Part shown: positions 35,401-41,269 of the stretch, in pieces | Layout: every line of letters begins with the position of its first letter | How positions within the stretch are numbered: the first letter of the stretch is position 1 | NCBI GenBank assembly: GCA_945910035.1 | Contig: OX246754.1 | Location: forward strand, 14,650,001-14,714,000 | DNA from: Brachypalpus laphriformis | Lineage: Eukaryota > Arthropoda > Insecta > Diptera > Syrphidae | DNA length: 64,000 nucleotides | Direction of reading: 5' to 3' | Notes under the pieces: generated by a model | Seen by the model: the letters and a program-made list of their open reading frames with translations, nothing else | Databases searched by the model: none | What the model was told of the DNA's origin: nothing | Made by a program: the position numbers and the translations under genes

Positions 35401-38400
35401 ACCTTTTAACTCAGGATGGCAGAAGACCTGGCGGTCCGAAGAGAACATGGCACAGAACCGTCGAGAAGGGGACACGCCTGTTGGGGAAATTGTTGGGGTG
35501 AGCTGAGACATATCGCCAGAAACCATACACAATAGCATAGTAGGACCCCGAGTTAGACCAGCCACTCTTAGAAAAGGCCATTGTTTCGTAAGTGCAATCT
35601 TATCTTACAAGCGGAGAGCCTGGCACGTACATAGTAGGTGTAGTATAGTTTCCTCCTATTCCTCATCCATACAGCTTCTACAGAAGCCTACTCTGATGGA
35701 ATTTTTTCCAATGACGCCCCGTGCCCCATAATTGCGCCCACTATAGATGTAATGAGCACTCTTTTCTGTCTAATAAGGCATTTGGACCGTTTCTGATCTA
35801 CCATAGGTTAGGTCAGATCTGTCTAGTAATGAGGCATGTAGTGCCCTCTGCCCTTCTATGGTTGGTTACGTTGATAGTATTGAGTTTAAGCTTCAGGACT
35901 GGTCTTGGCGAGAGTCTGGGCCAGGAATGGAATACAGTCGTATTTTCACGGACGGCTACAAGACCAGTCAATGGCCTGGTGCTGGTCTCTTCGTGGAAGA
36001 CGATAACATTAGACTTCTTGTCTCGTTAGGAATCTGTTTTCCAAGCGGAAAGTTATGCAACCTTGTGGAAGGATCGTAGTATTTCTGGCTGCGCTAAAGC
36101 CTTGCTTAATCTCTAACCACTTCCAAAATACTTCGTGAAACCAAAAAACTCTTTGAAGTCGGTTGCAAGGCTGAATTCTCTGTCTCTAATCTGGGTTCCA
36201 GGTCACACTGGGATCCTGGGAAACGAGATCTTCAATGAGATTGCTAGACAAGGCTCAGAGGAGTCTATCTCAGGTCCCAAACCCGCGTTGGGTCTCCCTG
36301 CACCCTCGTCCATTGACGATTGGATCTCTCACGAACACAATTGCGTGGCATGACTCTCAAGATGTAGGTTGACTAAACGAATGCTCCGGGACGTCTGTAA
36401 GAAATCAGCTGCATTCTTTCTGTCTCTCAGCAGAAAAGACGGCAGATAAATTATTGGCATATTGACATGCCATTTCGTTTTCGCCAAGCAACAATCTGTG
36501 ACGCTTGTGGAGAGAGCGACGACACTGCGGAACATTATCTCTGCGAGTGTCCGCCCTTTGCTCGTATCAGGTGGCAGATCCTCGGTGCTGATGTGGTGAG
36601 TGCTGGAACTGTAATGTACTCATCACTGAAGTGCTTGCTTGGCTTTCTTAAAAAGACAAGAAAATTCTAATAAAATGGGTAAACCAGGGTTTGCTCTCTT
36701 GTTGTACAATGGATCAGTTGCGTCTGAGTCCTTCAGTCGAACGTTTTCTATCCCGACAAAATAAATTGAGCTCAAGCAGCAATTTGACTGTAGCAAGAGG
36801 CATGCTGATATTCACTTTGTTCGGTGAAATCGACAGTCTAGTCCTGACGAATTCGTCGACCATGCAATTCCCTGGAATTTTTCTGTGTCCCGGCGCCCAA
36901 ATGAGATGAATATTGAATTGTTTAGAGGTCCCTCGAACCAGCAAGAGGCAGAAATGATTAAGGAAGAGGAAAGGGCAGCATCGGCAACGCTGTGGCAAAC
37001 CAGCTGGGACAGCTCTACAAAAGGCGGGTCGACCCACAAGCTCATTCCCACTATAAAATCATGGACAGAGAGAGTGAGAGGGAACTGTAACTAGCATCTC
37101 ACACAGTTCCTGTCCAGACACGGCCGCTACCGGAAATACCTCCATAGATTTTGACACGACAGTTCGCCACAGTATCCAGGATGTCCAAACAAGGAGGAGG
37201 ACGCGGAGCATGCAGTCTTCTACTGCAGACGCTTGCAGAAGATAGGGCAAACCTGACGCAATCAGAGAGCGAGTAGATGGAGATCTGCTCATTCATAGTG
37301 TATGTGCAGAACGCGCTGCGAAGACTAGAAGCCCTATGAAGAGGCCAAGAGGCGGCCTCGTAGACTAGAGCATAATTGCTAACCAGCCCCGCGAAGAAAT
37401 ACCTAACGGCCGTCCCGTGGGGAGAGTGGTTGAAGTGCGTAGGGTGTGTGTTTAGTACGTAGGCGTATTCCTGGAATCATCGATTACTCAGGTCCTCTAA
37501 CAATTTGGTAGTAAAGGGACACACATTTGGGATTAACATTGAGGACGGAAAAACTTATCGAAGTCAGCACGAGTTTCTTGGAGCTGCGACGTGCGTTTGC
37601 TAGGAGTAGAGTCGAATGATAAAGTTGCGACTGAATTATTACGGTCAGATGTAGAAGTAGTGGGGAGGCCAGGACCGGATACTGTATGCAGCGGGGGGTT
37701 ATTGGACAGCTACTAGTAATTTCAGTTTTTTAAATTTAAAGATGAAGGGTCCTTCCACCGCCGAAATCATCACATGAAAAACTGCGGTGGAGGGTGTGGA
37801 GAAAACCCAATCGTCCTAGGCATGTAAACAATGAAGAACACACACGATGCCGAACAAGCAGGTTTTCGGTCTGGATCCTCTTGTGCCGACCACATCAACA
37901 CCCTGCGGATTATCATCGAACAGTCCGTTGAATATCGATCGCCACTCCACCTGCTGTTCATCGATTTTGAGAAGGAGTTCGATAGTTTCCACTGGGAGTT
38001 TATTTGGCGTGCCTTACGCGGGAGAGGTATTCTCGATAAACTAATTGCTATTATCAAAGCTGCATATGAAGGGTCCGAATGTCACGTTCTGCCCAGAGGA
38101 AGGTTGTCTGAGGAATTTGAGATCCAAAGTGGGGTAAGACAAGGTTGTATCCTTTCACCAATACTATTCCTATTGGTGATTAGCGATGTGCTTCATGCAG
38201 CTTTGTCGACGGGAAACGGAGGAATTCGATGGACCTTTACATCCCAACTGAAACATCTCGACTACGCTGACGATGAATGCTTACTCTCTCACAGAATTAT
38301 GGACCTCCACCAAATGACAGCAGATATGGAGAGAGAGGCAGGCGTCGTCGGGCTGAACATCAATGCGACATCGGCTCAAATATGCATTGCTGGACAGCCG

Positions 38401-41269
38401 GTAGAGAGAGTAGAGGATTTCCAGTATCTTGGGAGTATTGTCCCGACCGATGGTGGAACCGAACTAACTATAGCCAACAGGATCGCCAAAGCAAAGTCCA
38501 CGTTCGGGATGTTGTCCAAAATATGGCGAAGCAATGCAATCAGTTTAAATACCAAATTAAGAATGTTCCGCTCCAATGTTGAATCCGTGCTATTATATGG
38601 ATGCAGCACGTGGAGAGTGACTACAACTATCACCAGAAAGCTGCAAATGTTTATTAATAGGCGCAATATCTTAAGGATTTTCTGGCCCTATCGTACCTTT
38701 CACGAACACCTTTACGAGAGAACGGGTCAGAAACCAATAGGCACAACCATCCAATGACGGAACTGGCAGTGGATTGGGCACACGATTCAAAAGGGTGATA
38801 GTTCCATAGCTAATCATGCTATCCAATGAAACCGTTTAACTTAGGATGACAGAACAGTCGAGAAGGAGGCACGGCAGTTGGGGAAAAGTTGGGAAGAGCT
38901 GAGACACATTGCTAGGAACCGCACACGATGGCGCGTAGGCCTAGTAGAGGCCCTAGGACCCACAAAGGGATAGAGGACATAAGCAAACAACGAAGGAGGA
39001 GTGAGGTAACATACGTATGCTGATGTGCAAAACCTTTACGAAGTATGCTTCCGAAATCCTGTACTTTGAGTAAAACCAGTTATACATCCATTGTTCGCCG
39101 ATACAAGGAGGAAGACCCTTTAGGAGGTAGGTGAGTGTATCGCCTTCTTGCGGAGAAATACATTTTTGCTTCAGGGTCCACTGTTGTCTCCAAGTTTCAG
39201 AGGTTGGTGTGATGAATTGTGAGACGTCGGTGGTTTGAAAGTCTCTGTTGGCGGGATTCCTTTCGCATCTTGGTTTTCTTAGCAGGAGGAAGGGCAATCA
39301 CGTTGTGGGTATAAAGCTCTGCTTCAAGGTCGATAAGTTCGGTAGATACATTGGCAGGGTTAGCAGTACTTGACGACTTATCCAAGATGGTAGTGACATC
39401 GACTTCAAGGGAAGCAAACCCGTGTGAAACTCTGCAAGCAGCAACTTAAGCTGCGGAGTTGACAGTACTAATATCAATCTCACCAGAACCACTTTATGAT
39501 GGCTACCGGGATACCAAAAACATAGAGGCTCTCATACAAATCCGAAATGATTCCTGCAGAAGCTGCAGAACTGGAAAAAAATTTGAATGTTGGGCTTGTG
39601 TCCTTCTGTTGCCGCCAGAAGCACTATCTTCTCAGAGCTGTAGGGTTTCTGTTAGATTATACTGAAAGATTGCGATCTGAGTGCCCTTCTGTGACAGTAT
39701 ACCTGACTGACGTCACATGGTGGTTGCATACCCCCCAATAGCAGCTCACATCTCAAAGCTGATTCACATAACACCAAACCAATATCCTTACGTGGACTTC
39801 AAATTAGAATCAAAGTTGACAAAGAATCTAGATGAGAAGTTCCTGAAGACATAGTTCCATGGAGAGGAAGTCAAGAGAAGTTTCACAAAGAACGAGGGAA
39901 CAATGGACCAAAGCCCTGACTAATTGAGGGAAGTAGTGGAAGCAGTCTTAGTAGTTTGAGAGCAAATGGTAACAACCTTTCCCGAATACGTTCAAGAATT
40001 GCATCAAGCTTATTAGAAAAAGTTACAAAACCTACCTGTGGCTTCGTCTTCGTTGGTATATTCCCCGATGTAACAATCGGTCTTCGTGTCGAATACGTAA
40101 CATATGGCGCCTGCGTTTGAATCGGTTTCTTCGATGGTTTCGATGGTTTCGATGGCTTTTCCCACACCGGAGGCCTTGGTTTGGTAATGAAATTCGGCTG
40201 TGTCGTCATATGCCATTGCAATGTCTGTGGCGATGTATTCCATAGACCTGCAGAGACAACCCCACAAATTGAGCAATTAAAATCGAAATTAAGTAATAAA
40301 CCCACAACAGGAAAAGTACTCACTCGATGGAACACTGGCAGATGTTTCCATATCGCCTAATAAATTTGTAAGACTAGGATTCTTGGTTGTTGCCACAGCT
40401 ACTACTGTTGGCGATACGGACGTCGTCGTTGAGGACGATAATGACATGACTGGCTTCTGCTGTTGTTGCTGCTGCTGTTGTTGGGGCTGGTAGTAATTAC
40501 TACTGCCATGATGATGAGTTATGATAGTCTGATGGTGTGGCCCTGATGGTCGGATCACCAGTGTACCAGCACCGTGCGGTCGTTCGATAGTTGTCATTCC
40601 ACTGTAACGATAAATCGATTCAACCAATTACACTCCGACTGCCCTTAATTAAACTTGAAACTTACCTGATGCTTGACGGTGGTCTGGGTTTATGATGATG
40701 AGGATGGCTGCCGCCGGACGCTGACGGTAGATACGCCGATGAGGATGGCGGTGGTCGCGTAAATGAGAACGTCTGTGGCATGACAATATTTTGGGTTAAG
40801 TTGTGGGAACAACATGAGCCGAACATGAATGAATCTACACACATGCCGACGTGTTGGCCCTCTGACTTGATGCACTCCCAGACGAACATACAGGTGCCGT
40901 CGATGCTACCGATCGTGCATGGTTTTGGACTGATTTTGAAGTTCTGACTACGATGCTGATAGGGGGCGGGTGAGGATGGTAGCAGCGGCACTGGAGCGGG
41001 CAGGTGGTCATAACTATTATCACTAATACTATCGAAACTATTGCTAAATGTATCACTTAAGCTATCGCTGTAGCGTAGGTGGCTATTGCTTCTACTGCTG
41101 CTGATGAAATCGCTTGTTCGGGGACCAGCAGCACCACTGAAGGCGGCCTCCGCTGTCAGTGGCACGGCGTTAAGGCAATTTGTTATTGTTAATACTATTT
41201 GGTAATAGAGTAATATGACTGGAGCGGTGACTAGCCATCTACTCCACATTGTGGAGAAGATATGATTTC
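14352..41269 (-). CDS. flz: filzig-like type II transmembrane serine protease, eight coding exons
   Basis: The exons 41,249-40,666, 40,601-40,324, 40,247-40,036, 35,001-34,614, 34,551-34,362, 34,297-34,000, 33,928-33,779 and 14,486-14,352 join in frame to 744 codons plus TAA, with GT/AG borders throughout. The protein has an N-terminal hydrophobic anchor (residues about 5 to 22), a six-cysteine knot (C111, C120, C126, C137, C146, C147), a His/Gln- and Ser/Thr/Pro-rich stem, and a trypsin domain cleaved at R500-I501VGG. Catalytic residues are H547, D597 and S695, and D689 in the pocket predicts cleavage after Arg/Lys. The knot and protease sequences match what I know of Drosophila filzig, an extracellular protease of cuticle-secreting epithelia. 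Extra stem exons in the 5-kb intron cannot be excluded. A 5' UTR exon must lie beyond 41,269, because an acceptor precedes the ATG. Confidence 0.9.
14545..15590 (+). mobile_element. RTE-like (family A) element, 5'-truncated, with AAGT tail
   Basis: One open frame (about 14,563 to 15,525) encodes the RT from just before GLRQGDALLCDLFNIVLERI through intact LLAYADDIDIIGRTQRAV, the thumb YKTLIIPVLLYGTEAWAL, and the C-terminal region ELYKDIHLARRVHIQRLRWL. The non-coding 3' end closes with tandem GTAA/AAGT units near 15,575. It is the best-preserved 3' half of family A in the window and inserted into the flz intron only about 60 bases from exon 8. Confidence 0.85.
15640..16420 (+). pseudogene. CR1/jockey-like RT fragment
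   Basis: Collinear RT motifs are visible in shifting frames: ALDSSTSIPPDNVSPLFLKL, AVENYRPIAKLPLIPKVLEA, HQNGFVSGRSTTTNL, YTDFSKAFDRV, GVPQGSHLGPLLFLLFINDL and LLYADDLKIF. YADD is intact but the frame has stops. The 3' part is cut off at the DD41D transposon. Confidence 0.75.
16421..17540 (+). mobile_element. Tc1/mariner DD41D (rosa-like) transposon, left end lost
   Basis: A broken transposase runs from about 16,436 to the stop at 17,436. It shows a helix-turn-helix remnant (MSRFTLEQHWEILKIYFQ), LRRILHKDLGLFAYKIQLIQ, FSDEAHFHLGGYVNKQNCRI, VTVWCGLFSGGIIGPFFFEN, then in another frame QDGAPCHTAHATIG and CDLTPLEFF. The third catalytic position, 42 residues after the second Asp, is Glu instead of Asp. 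The right terminal repeat ends CCCTG at 17,540 followed by TA. The left repeat is absent. Confidence 0.8.
17550..18100 (-). pseudogene. LOA/I-type fragment: RT thumb to RNase H
   Basis: On the minus strand: LIWWPALEKKSNISIMEKTQ, ACLNIIGALRTSHIAAL, then after frame breaks an RNase H stretch with SVFQAEATYWLAANTLST. It is degenerate and overlaps in content with the plus-strand copy that starts next to it, so the two are separate copies. Confidence 0.65.
18101..19575 (+). pseudogene. LOA/I-type element 3' half with an internal inversion
   Basis: The plus strand reads the RT thumb (TWGFKPALVYW; KIQRAAAIGIMAMEIILSF; PLDIYCSSLVAKTALRL) up to the first residues of RNase H (ELAFYTDAAQ) at 18,640. 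The middle of RNase H then lies inverted at 18,755 to 19,208. The plus strand resumes with LRTVIG and the C-terminal Cys/His segment HNDYCRSCRDKEESESVPHL, with a stop at about 19,472 and a CTACC/CCTAA-like tail at 19,553 to 19,571. The order of pieces fits one copy that suffered an in-place inversion. Confidence 0.6.
18755..19208 (-). pseudogene. inverted RNase H segment
   Basis: The minus strand reads ALRINQSFGISDDCSVFQAE, TITVCIDSQAAVQVLDFVVI, TVTLYWVPGHMNFEGNKRAD and ELSRKGS. The catalytic Glu, the Asp in IDSQ and the final Asp of RNase H are present; the first Asp lies outside the segment. Stops follow near the left end. Confidence 0.7.
19576..19694 (-). mobile_element. short LOA/I-type RT fragment
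   Basis: This repeats, with few changes, the sequence at about 17,978 to 18,095 (thumb region reading WWPALEKKS). It is truncated on both sides between a tail on the left and an RTE-like copy on the right. Confidence 0.6.
19695..20235 (+). mobile_element. RTE-like (family B2) 3' end
   Basis: An open frame reads MLSKIRRSNAISLSTKIRLF, VLLNGCSTWRVTTTITRKL, NILRIFWPNRIYNEHLY and THKGIHDISKVSK, matching the C-terminal part of the element at 37.8 to 38.97 kb. The 3' end is made of GTAA/AAGT units at 20,215 to 20,234. The copy is 5'-truncated. Confidence 0.8.
20240..20610 (-). pseudogene. LOA/R1-like RT fragment
   Basis: The minus strand gives SQHAYQKGTFFEPA, then LTLVVFLDIEGAFNNFETNS, then NICKPICCFIEHML, the RT region that corresponds to AQHAYLKGKTVETA and FLDIEGAFNN of the LOA-type element at 22.7 to 27 kb. 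It is broken and short. Confidence 0.65.
20795..20803 (+). promoter_or_regulatory. TATA box of the nested secreted-protein gene
   Basis: CTATATAAG lies about 70 bases before the ATG at 20,867, leaving room for a start of transcription near 20,825 to 20,830 and a short leader. No transcript data are available. Confidence 0.6.
20867..21450 (+). CDS. small secreted Thr/Ser-rich protein, four exons, nested in the flz intron
   Basis: Exons 20,867-20,939, 21,000-21,026, 21,087-21,131 and 21,188-21,450 join to 135 codons plus TAG. All three introns are 56 to 60 bases, have GT/AG borders and are phase 1. Residues 1 to 22 (MASLSLVVFVILLLGICQQG) form a signal peptide. The mature part is short, with a basic/aromatic patch (KFRKWWHR), then Thr-rich sequence with near-tandem heptads of the type SDSTTAA, and a C-terminal pair of Cys (PCLTELCKKG). 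It resembles small salivary, peritrophic or accessory-gland mucin-like peptides, but I do not recognise the gene. The matching splice phases across four exons, the TATA box and the poly(A) signals argue that it is real. It lies opposite in strand to flz. Confidence 0.75.
21461..21475 (+). terminator. overlapping poly(A) signals of the nested gene
   Basis: AATAAATAAATAAAG starts 11 bases after the stop codon and provides three overlapping AATAAA-type signals. Confidence 0.65.
21716..22700 (+). pseudogene. LOA/I-type element 3' part: RNase H and Cys/His region
   Basis: The plus strand shows a decayed RNase H (TDRKHLLALGQKC; ILYWLPSHVGMEGNGAADEQ), then WVKHWNDIPYQYRQ, GHVNCRLKEYLRK and GHYRFCRHFAETPPRLLMEC, with stops in between and a 3' end near 22,700. 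The family differs from family B and from the element that follows. Confidence 0.7.
22748..23509 (+). CDS. LOA-type ORF1 protein, no zinc knuckle
   Basis: This is an open frame of 253 residues. The N-terminal part is basic (VAFQSKRSRSDDVVEPSAAK); a central domain (LTMDQWITVEEKFQDALWKK; WEGGRKVVACGNKASADFLR) resembles the globular ORF1 domain of insect LOA/I-type elements rather than a CCHC Gag. The C-terminus is acidic (GVEEEEENKDDG). It probably binds element RNA or protein partners; this is inferred from position. It overlaps the ORF2 start at 23,472 by 38 bases. Confidence 0.65.
   Translation: MGTVRGGTSAAGASKVAFQSKRSRSDDVVEPSAAKKAKAGILPSARPNYDPEDELLVAIVNEEEPCGRLTMDQWITVEEKFQDALWKKMSFTENSELQFAGAGWEGGRKVVACGNKASADFLRQFISEVGEVWSGSQLKCVTVAELARYNPPKAWVWVPLLYTYPEKLLGLLHMQNRELKVDTWRVLKTGPRKQFDQHFLLALNRESLPFLEKTKGMVRHSMGKVMLNLMTKGVEEEEENKDDGSDANKPAPQ
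23472..26960 (+). pseudogene. LOA-type ORF2: endonuclease, RT, RNase H and Cys/His segment, frameshifted
   Basis: The start ATG at 23,472 opens MMEVMQINLHHSKA. The nuclease follows with LVQEPWI, GCDANAHHSQWG and LSDHRWI up to a frameshift near 24,210. After a second break near 24,690 comes the RT entry APFKAPGPDGILPAML, DYRPISLSSFLLKAL and AAFLDIEGAFNNVEG. After a third near 25,240 comes GTPQGGVISPLLW and intact TAYADDVVIL. Breaks near 26,060, 26,400 and 26,660 separate RNase H (IYTDGSK, FQAEVLAV, IYIDSQAAL, GNEQAD: all catalytic residues present) and the C-terminal CRYCDDLHVSEDITHILCEC. Each domain is well conserved, so the damage is recent. Confidence 0.82.
27038..27065 (+). repeat. CCTAA tandem tail, telomere-like pentanucleotide
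   Basis: About five units of CCTAA (TTAGG on the other strand) end the LOA-type copy. This is the canonical insect telomere unit, which flies are thought to have lost; the simplest reading is that it is the element's own 3' terminal repeat. Confidence 0.75.
27067..27180 (-). mobile_element. short C-terminal Cys/His fragment of an RNase H non-LTR element
   Basis: The minus strand reads TCRFCT followed, after a frameshift, by TPEHILKSWIRFSCSD, a C-terminal Cys/His segment of the LOA/I type. It is truncated on both sides. Confidence 0.45.
27528..27607 (-). mobile_element. family B extreme 3' end
   Basis: The minus strand carries GGTAGTACAATGGACC and the following 40 bases of the family B 3' end, ending in an A-rich tail (T run on plus at about 27,529 to 27,547). 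Confidence 0.6.
27608..27765 (-). mobile_element. tRNA-derived SINE
   Basis: Read on the minus strand from 27,765, the head has an A-box-like TGGTGCAGTGGGTAGTG and, after tRNA-like spacing, a B-box-like AGGTTCAAGCCCC. These are internal RNA polymerase III promoter elements. The body follows to about 27,608. No target duplication was found. Confidence 0.6.
27766..28425. other. flz intron sequence, no gene seen
   Basis: No coding frame with recognisable motifs and no repeat structure beyond a T run near 28,410 is visible. Confidence 0.45.
28430..29420 (-). pseudogene. RNase H non-LTR element, 3' part (LOA/I group)
   Basis: The minus strand reads TTIFQAEIYAIELCARECIR, INIVSDSQAAPKALTSFDY, LMRVPGHKGIPGNEAADKLA (RNase H Glu and Asp residues present), IGPEPFCGLPTSQIKIELLR, and after a frameshift SETCRLCLEDTETAHHIHCD with a stop near 28,512. 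The 5' part is missing and starts abruptly at 29,420 against an oppositely oriented copy. Confidence 0.78.
29430..30632 (+). pseudogene. RNase H non-LTR element, RT thumb to RNase H, broken by a SINE and by family B
   Basis: The plus strand reads MYTAVVQPILTYGSIVWWPA, VQETACIGTTGALRSTPIDA, then LTVFLHL interrupted by a SINE at 29,715 and resumed after it with LALDLQIINITAHNAVRL. RNase H follows: VTIYTDGSKM, SLFQVELLAVRET. It ends at 30,632, where a family B copy is inserted in reverse. Confidence 0.78.
29702..30021 (-). mobile_element. tRNA-derived SINE with 13-bp target duplication
   Basis: The 13-base TCTTCTTGCATCT flanks the insertion at 29,702 to 29,714 and 30,009 to 30,021, so the element is 29,715 to 30,008 (294 bases). 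On the minus strand its head has an A box (TGGCGTAAGTGGTTAGTGCG) and a B box (AAGTTCGAATCCC) with tRNA-like spacing, and the 3' end carries ATTTGT-type repeats. Removing one duplication and the insert restores the host frame (FLHLLALDLQ). Confidence 0.85.
30633..32397 (-). pseudogene. family B non-LTR element: RT and RNase H, 5'-truncated
   Basis: The minus strand holds a long frame of 506 residues from 32,337, preceded in another frame by RGCPQGGILSPLLWCMVVDS. It shows the catalytic box as AYADYVGVL (second Asp replaced by Tyr), SGLSVNPLKTEVVLFTRRR, the thumb LWIYTAMIRPLLANASAVWW, and RNase H with RIFTDGSKTSQGSGAGV, CVCSDSQTALKALLNP and VPGHTGILENEISDEIARQ. The usual FQAE segment of RNase H seems deleted. 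The 3' end at about 30,633 carries a short A tail. It is inserted in reverse into the element at 29.4 to 30.6 kb. Confidence 0.82.
32398..33400 (+). pseudogene. degenerate non-LTR RT fragment, same family as 3.65-6.6 kb
   Basis: The plus strand reads EGLPWGSVLAHILINLYVHD, then many stops, an imprecise KPKYLGVTLDLILT near 32,755 and a C-terminal stretch near 33,060 to 33,400. These follow the GLPQGSVLASLLFNLY and KPKYLGVTLD regions of the element at 3.65 to 6.6 kb in order. Heavily decayed. Confidence 0.6.
33401..33778. other. flz intron, downstream of exon 7
   Basis: Nothing recognisable beyond the donor GTGAGT of exon 7 at 33,778. Confidence 0.5.
33779..33928 (-). CDS. flz: flz coding exon 7: catalytic Ser
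   Basis: The exon encodes exactly 50 residues (651 to 700), ending in GGQDSCQGDSGGPLQ with S695 and the specificity Asp D689. The acceptor is TTGCAG and the donor GTGAGT. It exits in phase 0 into a 19.3-kb intron. Confidence 0.93.
34000..34297 (-). CDS. flz: flz coding exon 6: catalytic Asp
   Basis: The exon encodes residues 552 to 650, including RIRVGEYDFSHVQEQLPY, FFTYEYDLALVKLEQP (catalytic D597) and ATVTGWGRLSEGGTLPS. The acceptor is CGCAG, the donor GTGAGT, and it exits in phase 0. Confidence 0.93.
34362..34551 (-). CDS. flz: flz coding exon 5: activation site and catalytic His
   Basis: The exon encodes ECGVPSLARPETRIVGG and then CGGALINENWIATAGHC. C489 probably tethers the cleaved stem to the protease domain, as in other type II transmembrane proteases. 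Activation is expected at R500-I501, and H547 is catalytic. It exits in phase 2. Confidence 0.93.
34614..35001 (-). CDS. flz: flz coding exon 4: Ser/Thr-rich stem
   Basis: The acceptor is TTTCAG and the donor GGTAAGT. The exon encodes TFGTKPTKPVTTTRPYSPYS, a run of nine Thr, and KPTKPPTKYTTTTSS, leading to the protease domain. It is likely heavily O-glycosylated. It exits in phase 1. Confidence 0.88.
35060..35560 (+). mobile_element. RTE-like (family B2) 3' fragment
   Basis: The copy starts with the stretch reading FGMLSKI-like sequence (GGGATGTTGTCCAAGATATG) and continues collinearly with 19.70 to 20.2 kb and 38.5 to 38.97 kb. The frame is broken several times and the AAGT tail is absent. 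Confidence 0.7.
35565..35850 (-). mobile_element. C-terminal Cys/His fragment of an RNase H non-LTR element
   Basis: The minus strand reads VGFCRSCMDEE, a stop, then EETILHLLCTCQALRL, the C-terminal zinc-binding pattern of LOA/I-type ORF2. Confidence 0.55.
35851..36775 (+). pseudogene. family B RNase H and 3' end
   Basis: The plus strand shows EYSRIFTDGYKTSQWPGAG, LSLIWVPGHTGILGNEIFNE, IARQGSEESISGPKPALGLP, then ICDACGESDDTAEHYLCECP (C-terminal Cys/His segment) and the family 3' end near 36,760. Several stops. It is close in sequence to the minus copy at 30.6 to 32.4 kb. Confidence 0.78.
36780..36915 (-). mobile_element. short RNase H fragment
   Basis: The minus strand reads FNIHLIWAPGHRKIPGNCMV and DEFVRTRLS, an RNase H C-terminal segment. 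Both ends are truncated. Confidence 0.55.
36940..37500 (+). pseudogene. R1-like ORF2 C-terminal fragment
   Basis: The plus strand reads LWQTSWDSSTKGGSTHKLIP, SWTERVRGN, a stop, then TQFLSRHGRYRKYLH and CPNKEEDAEHAVFYCRRLQK, the C-terminal domain with a CCHC-like motif of R1-clade elements, then decayed sequence. The same domain occurs at 42.8 to 43 kb (minus) and near 60.15 kb (plus). Confidence 0.65.
37501..37830. other. flz intron, no gene seen
   Basis: No coding motif or repeat is recognisable; it may include the 3' untranslated end of the R1-like fragment. Confidence 0.4.
37831..38975 (+). pseudogene. RTE-like (family B2) element, RT to 3' end
   Basis: An open frame of 308 residues gives AEQAGFRSGSSCADHINTLR, HLLFIDFEKEFDSFHWEF, SGVRQGCILSPILFLLVISD, intact LDYADDECLLS, VEDFQYLGSIVPTDGG and ESVLLYGCSTWRVTTTITRK. 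A stop at about 38,757 and later breaks follow, with the family end near 38,975. Only the 5' half is missing; the corresponding nuclease is seen in the copy at 54 kb. Confidence 0.83.
38976..39880. other. flz intron, unrecognised partly open sequence
   Basis: Short frames on the minus strand (for example TPTSETWRQQWTLKQK and LPPCIGEQWMYNWFYSKY near 39,050 to 39,200) look protein-like, but I cannot assign them. They may be a decayed element of another class or a lost stem exon region. No splice borders fit flz. Confidence 0.35.
40036..40247 (-). CDS. flz: flz coding exon 3: Pro/Lys-rich stem
   Basis: The acceptor is CTGCAG and the donor GTAGGT. The exon leaves in phase 0 and encodes three tandem copies of a KPS tripeptide followed by KKPIQTQAPYVTYSTRRP. 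The next exon is 5.0 kb away across transposon remains. Confidence 0.85.
40324..40601 (-). CDS. flz: flz coding exon 2: His/Gln-rich stem
   Basis: The exon has an acceptor TTACAG, phase 2 at entry and phase 1 at exit, and donor GTGAGT. It encodes a low-complexity stem with THHHG, a Gln tract (QPQ then nine Q) and a Ser/Thr cluster. Confidence 0.85.
40666..41249 (-). CDS. flz: flz coding exon 1: anchor and cysteine-knot domain
   Basis: This exon encodes residues 1 to 194 plus two bases. The start ATG at 41,249 follows an acceptor (TTTCAG at 41,270) and a 20-base leader. It holds the hydrophobic segment WLVTAPVILLYYQIVL, a Ser-rich stretch, and the knot GSIDGTCMFVWECIKSEG near residues 114 to 131. 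The donor GTAAGT follows 40,666. Confidence 0.9.
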
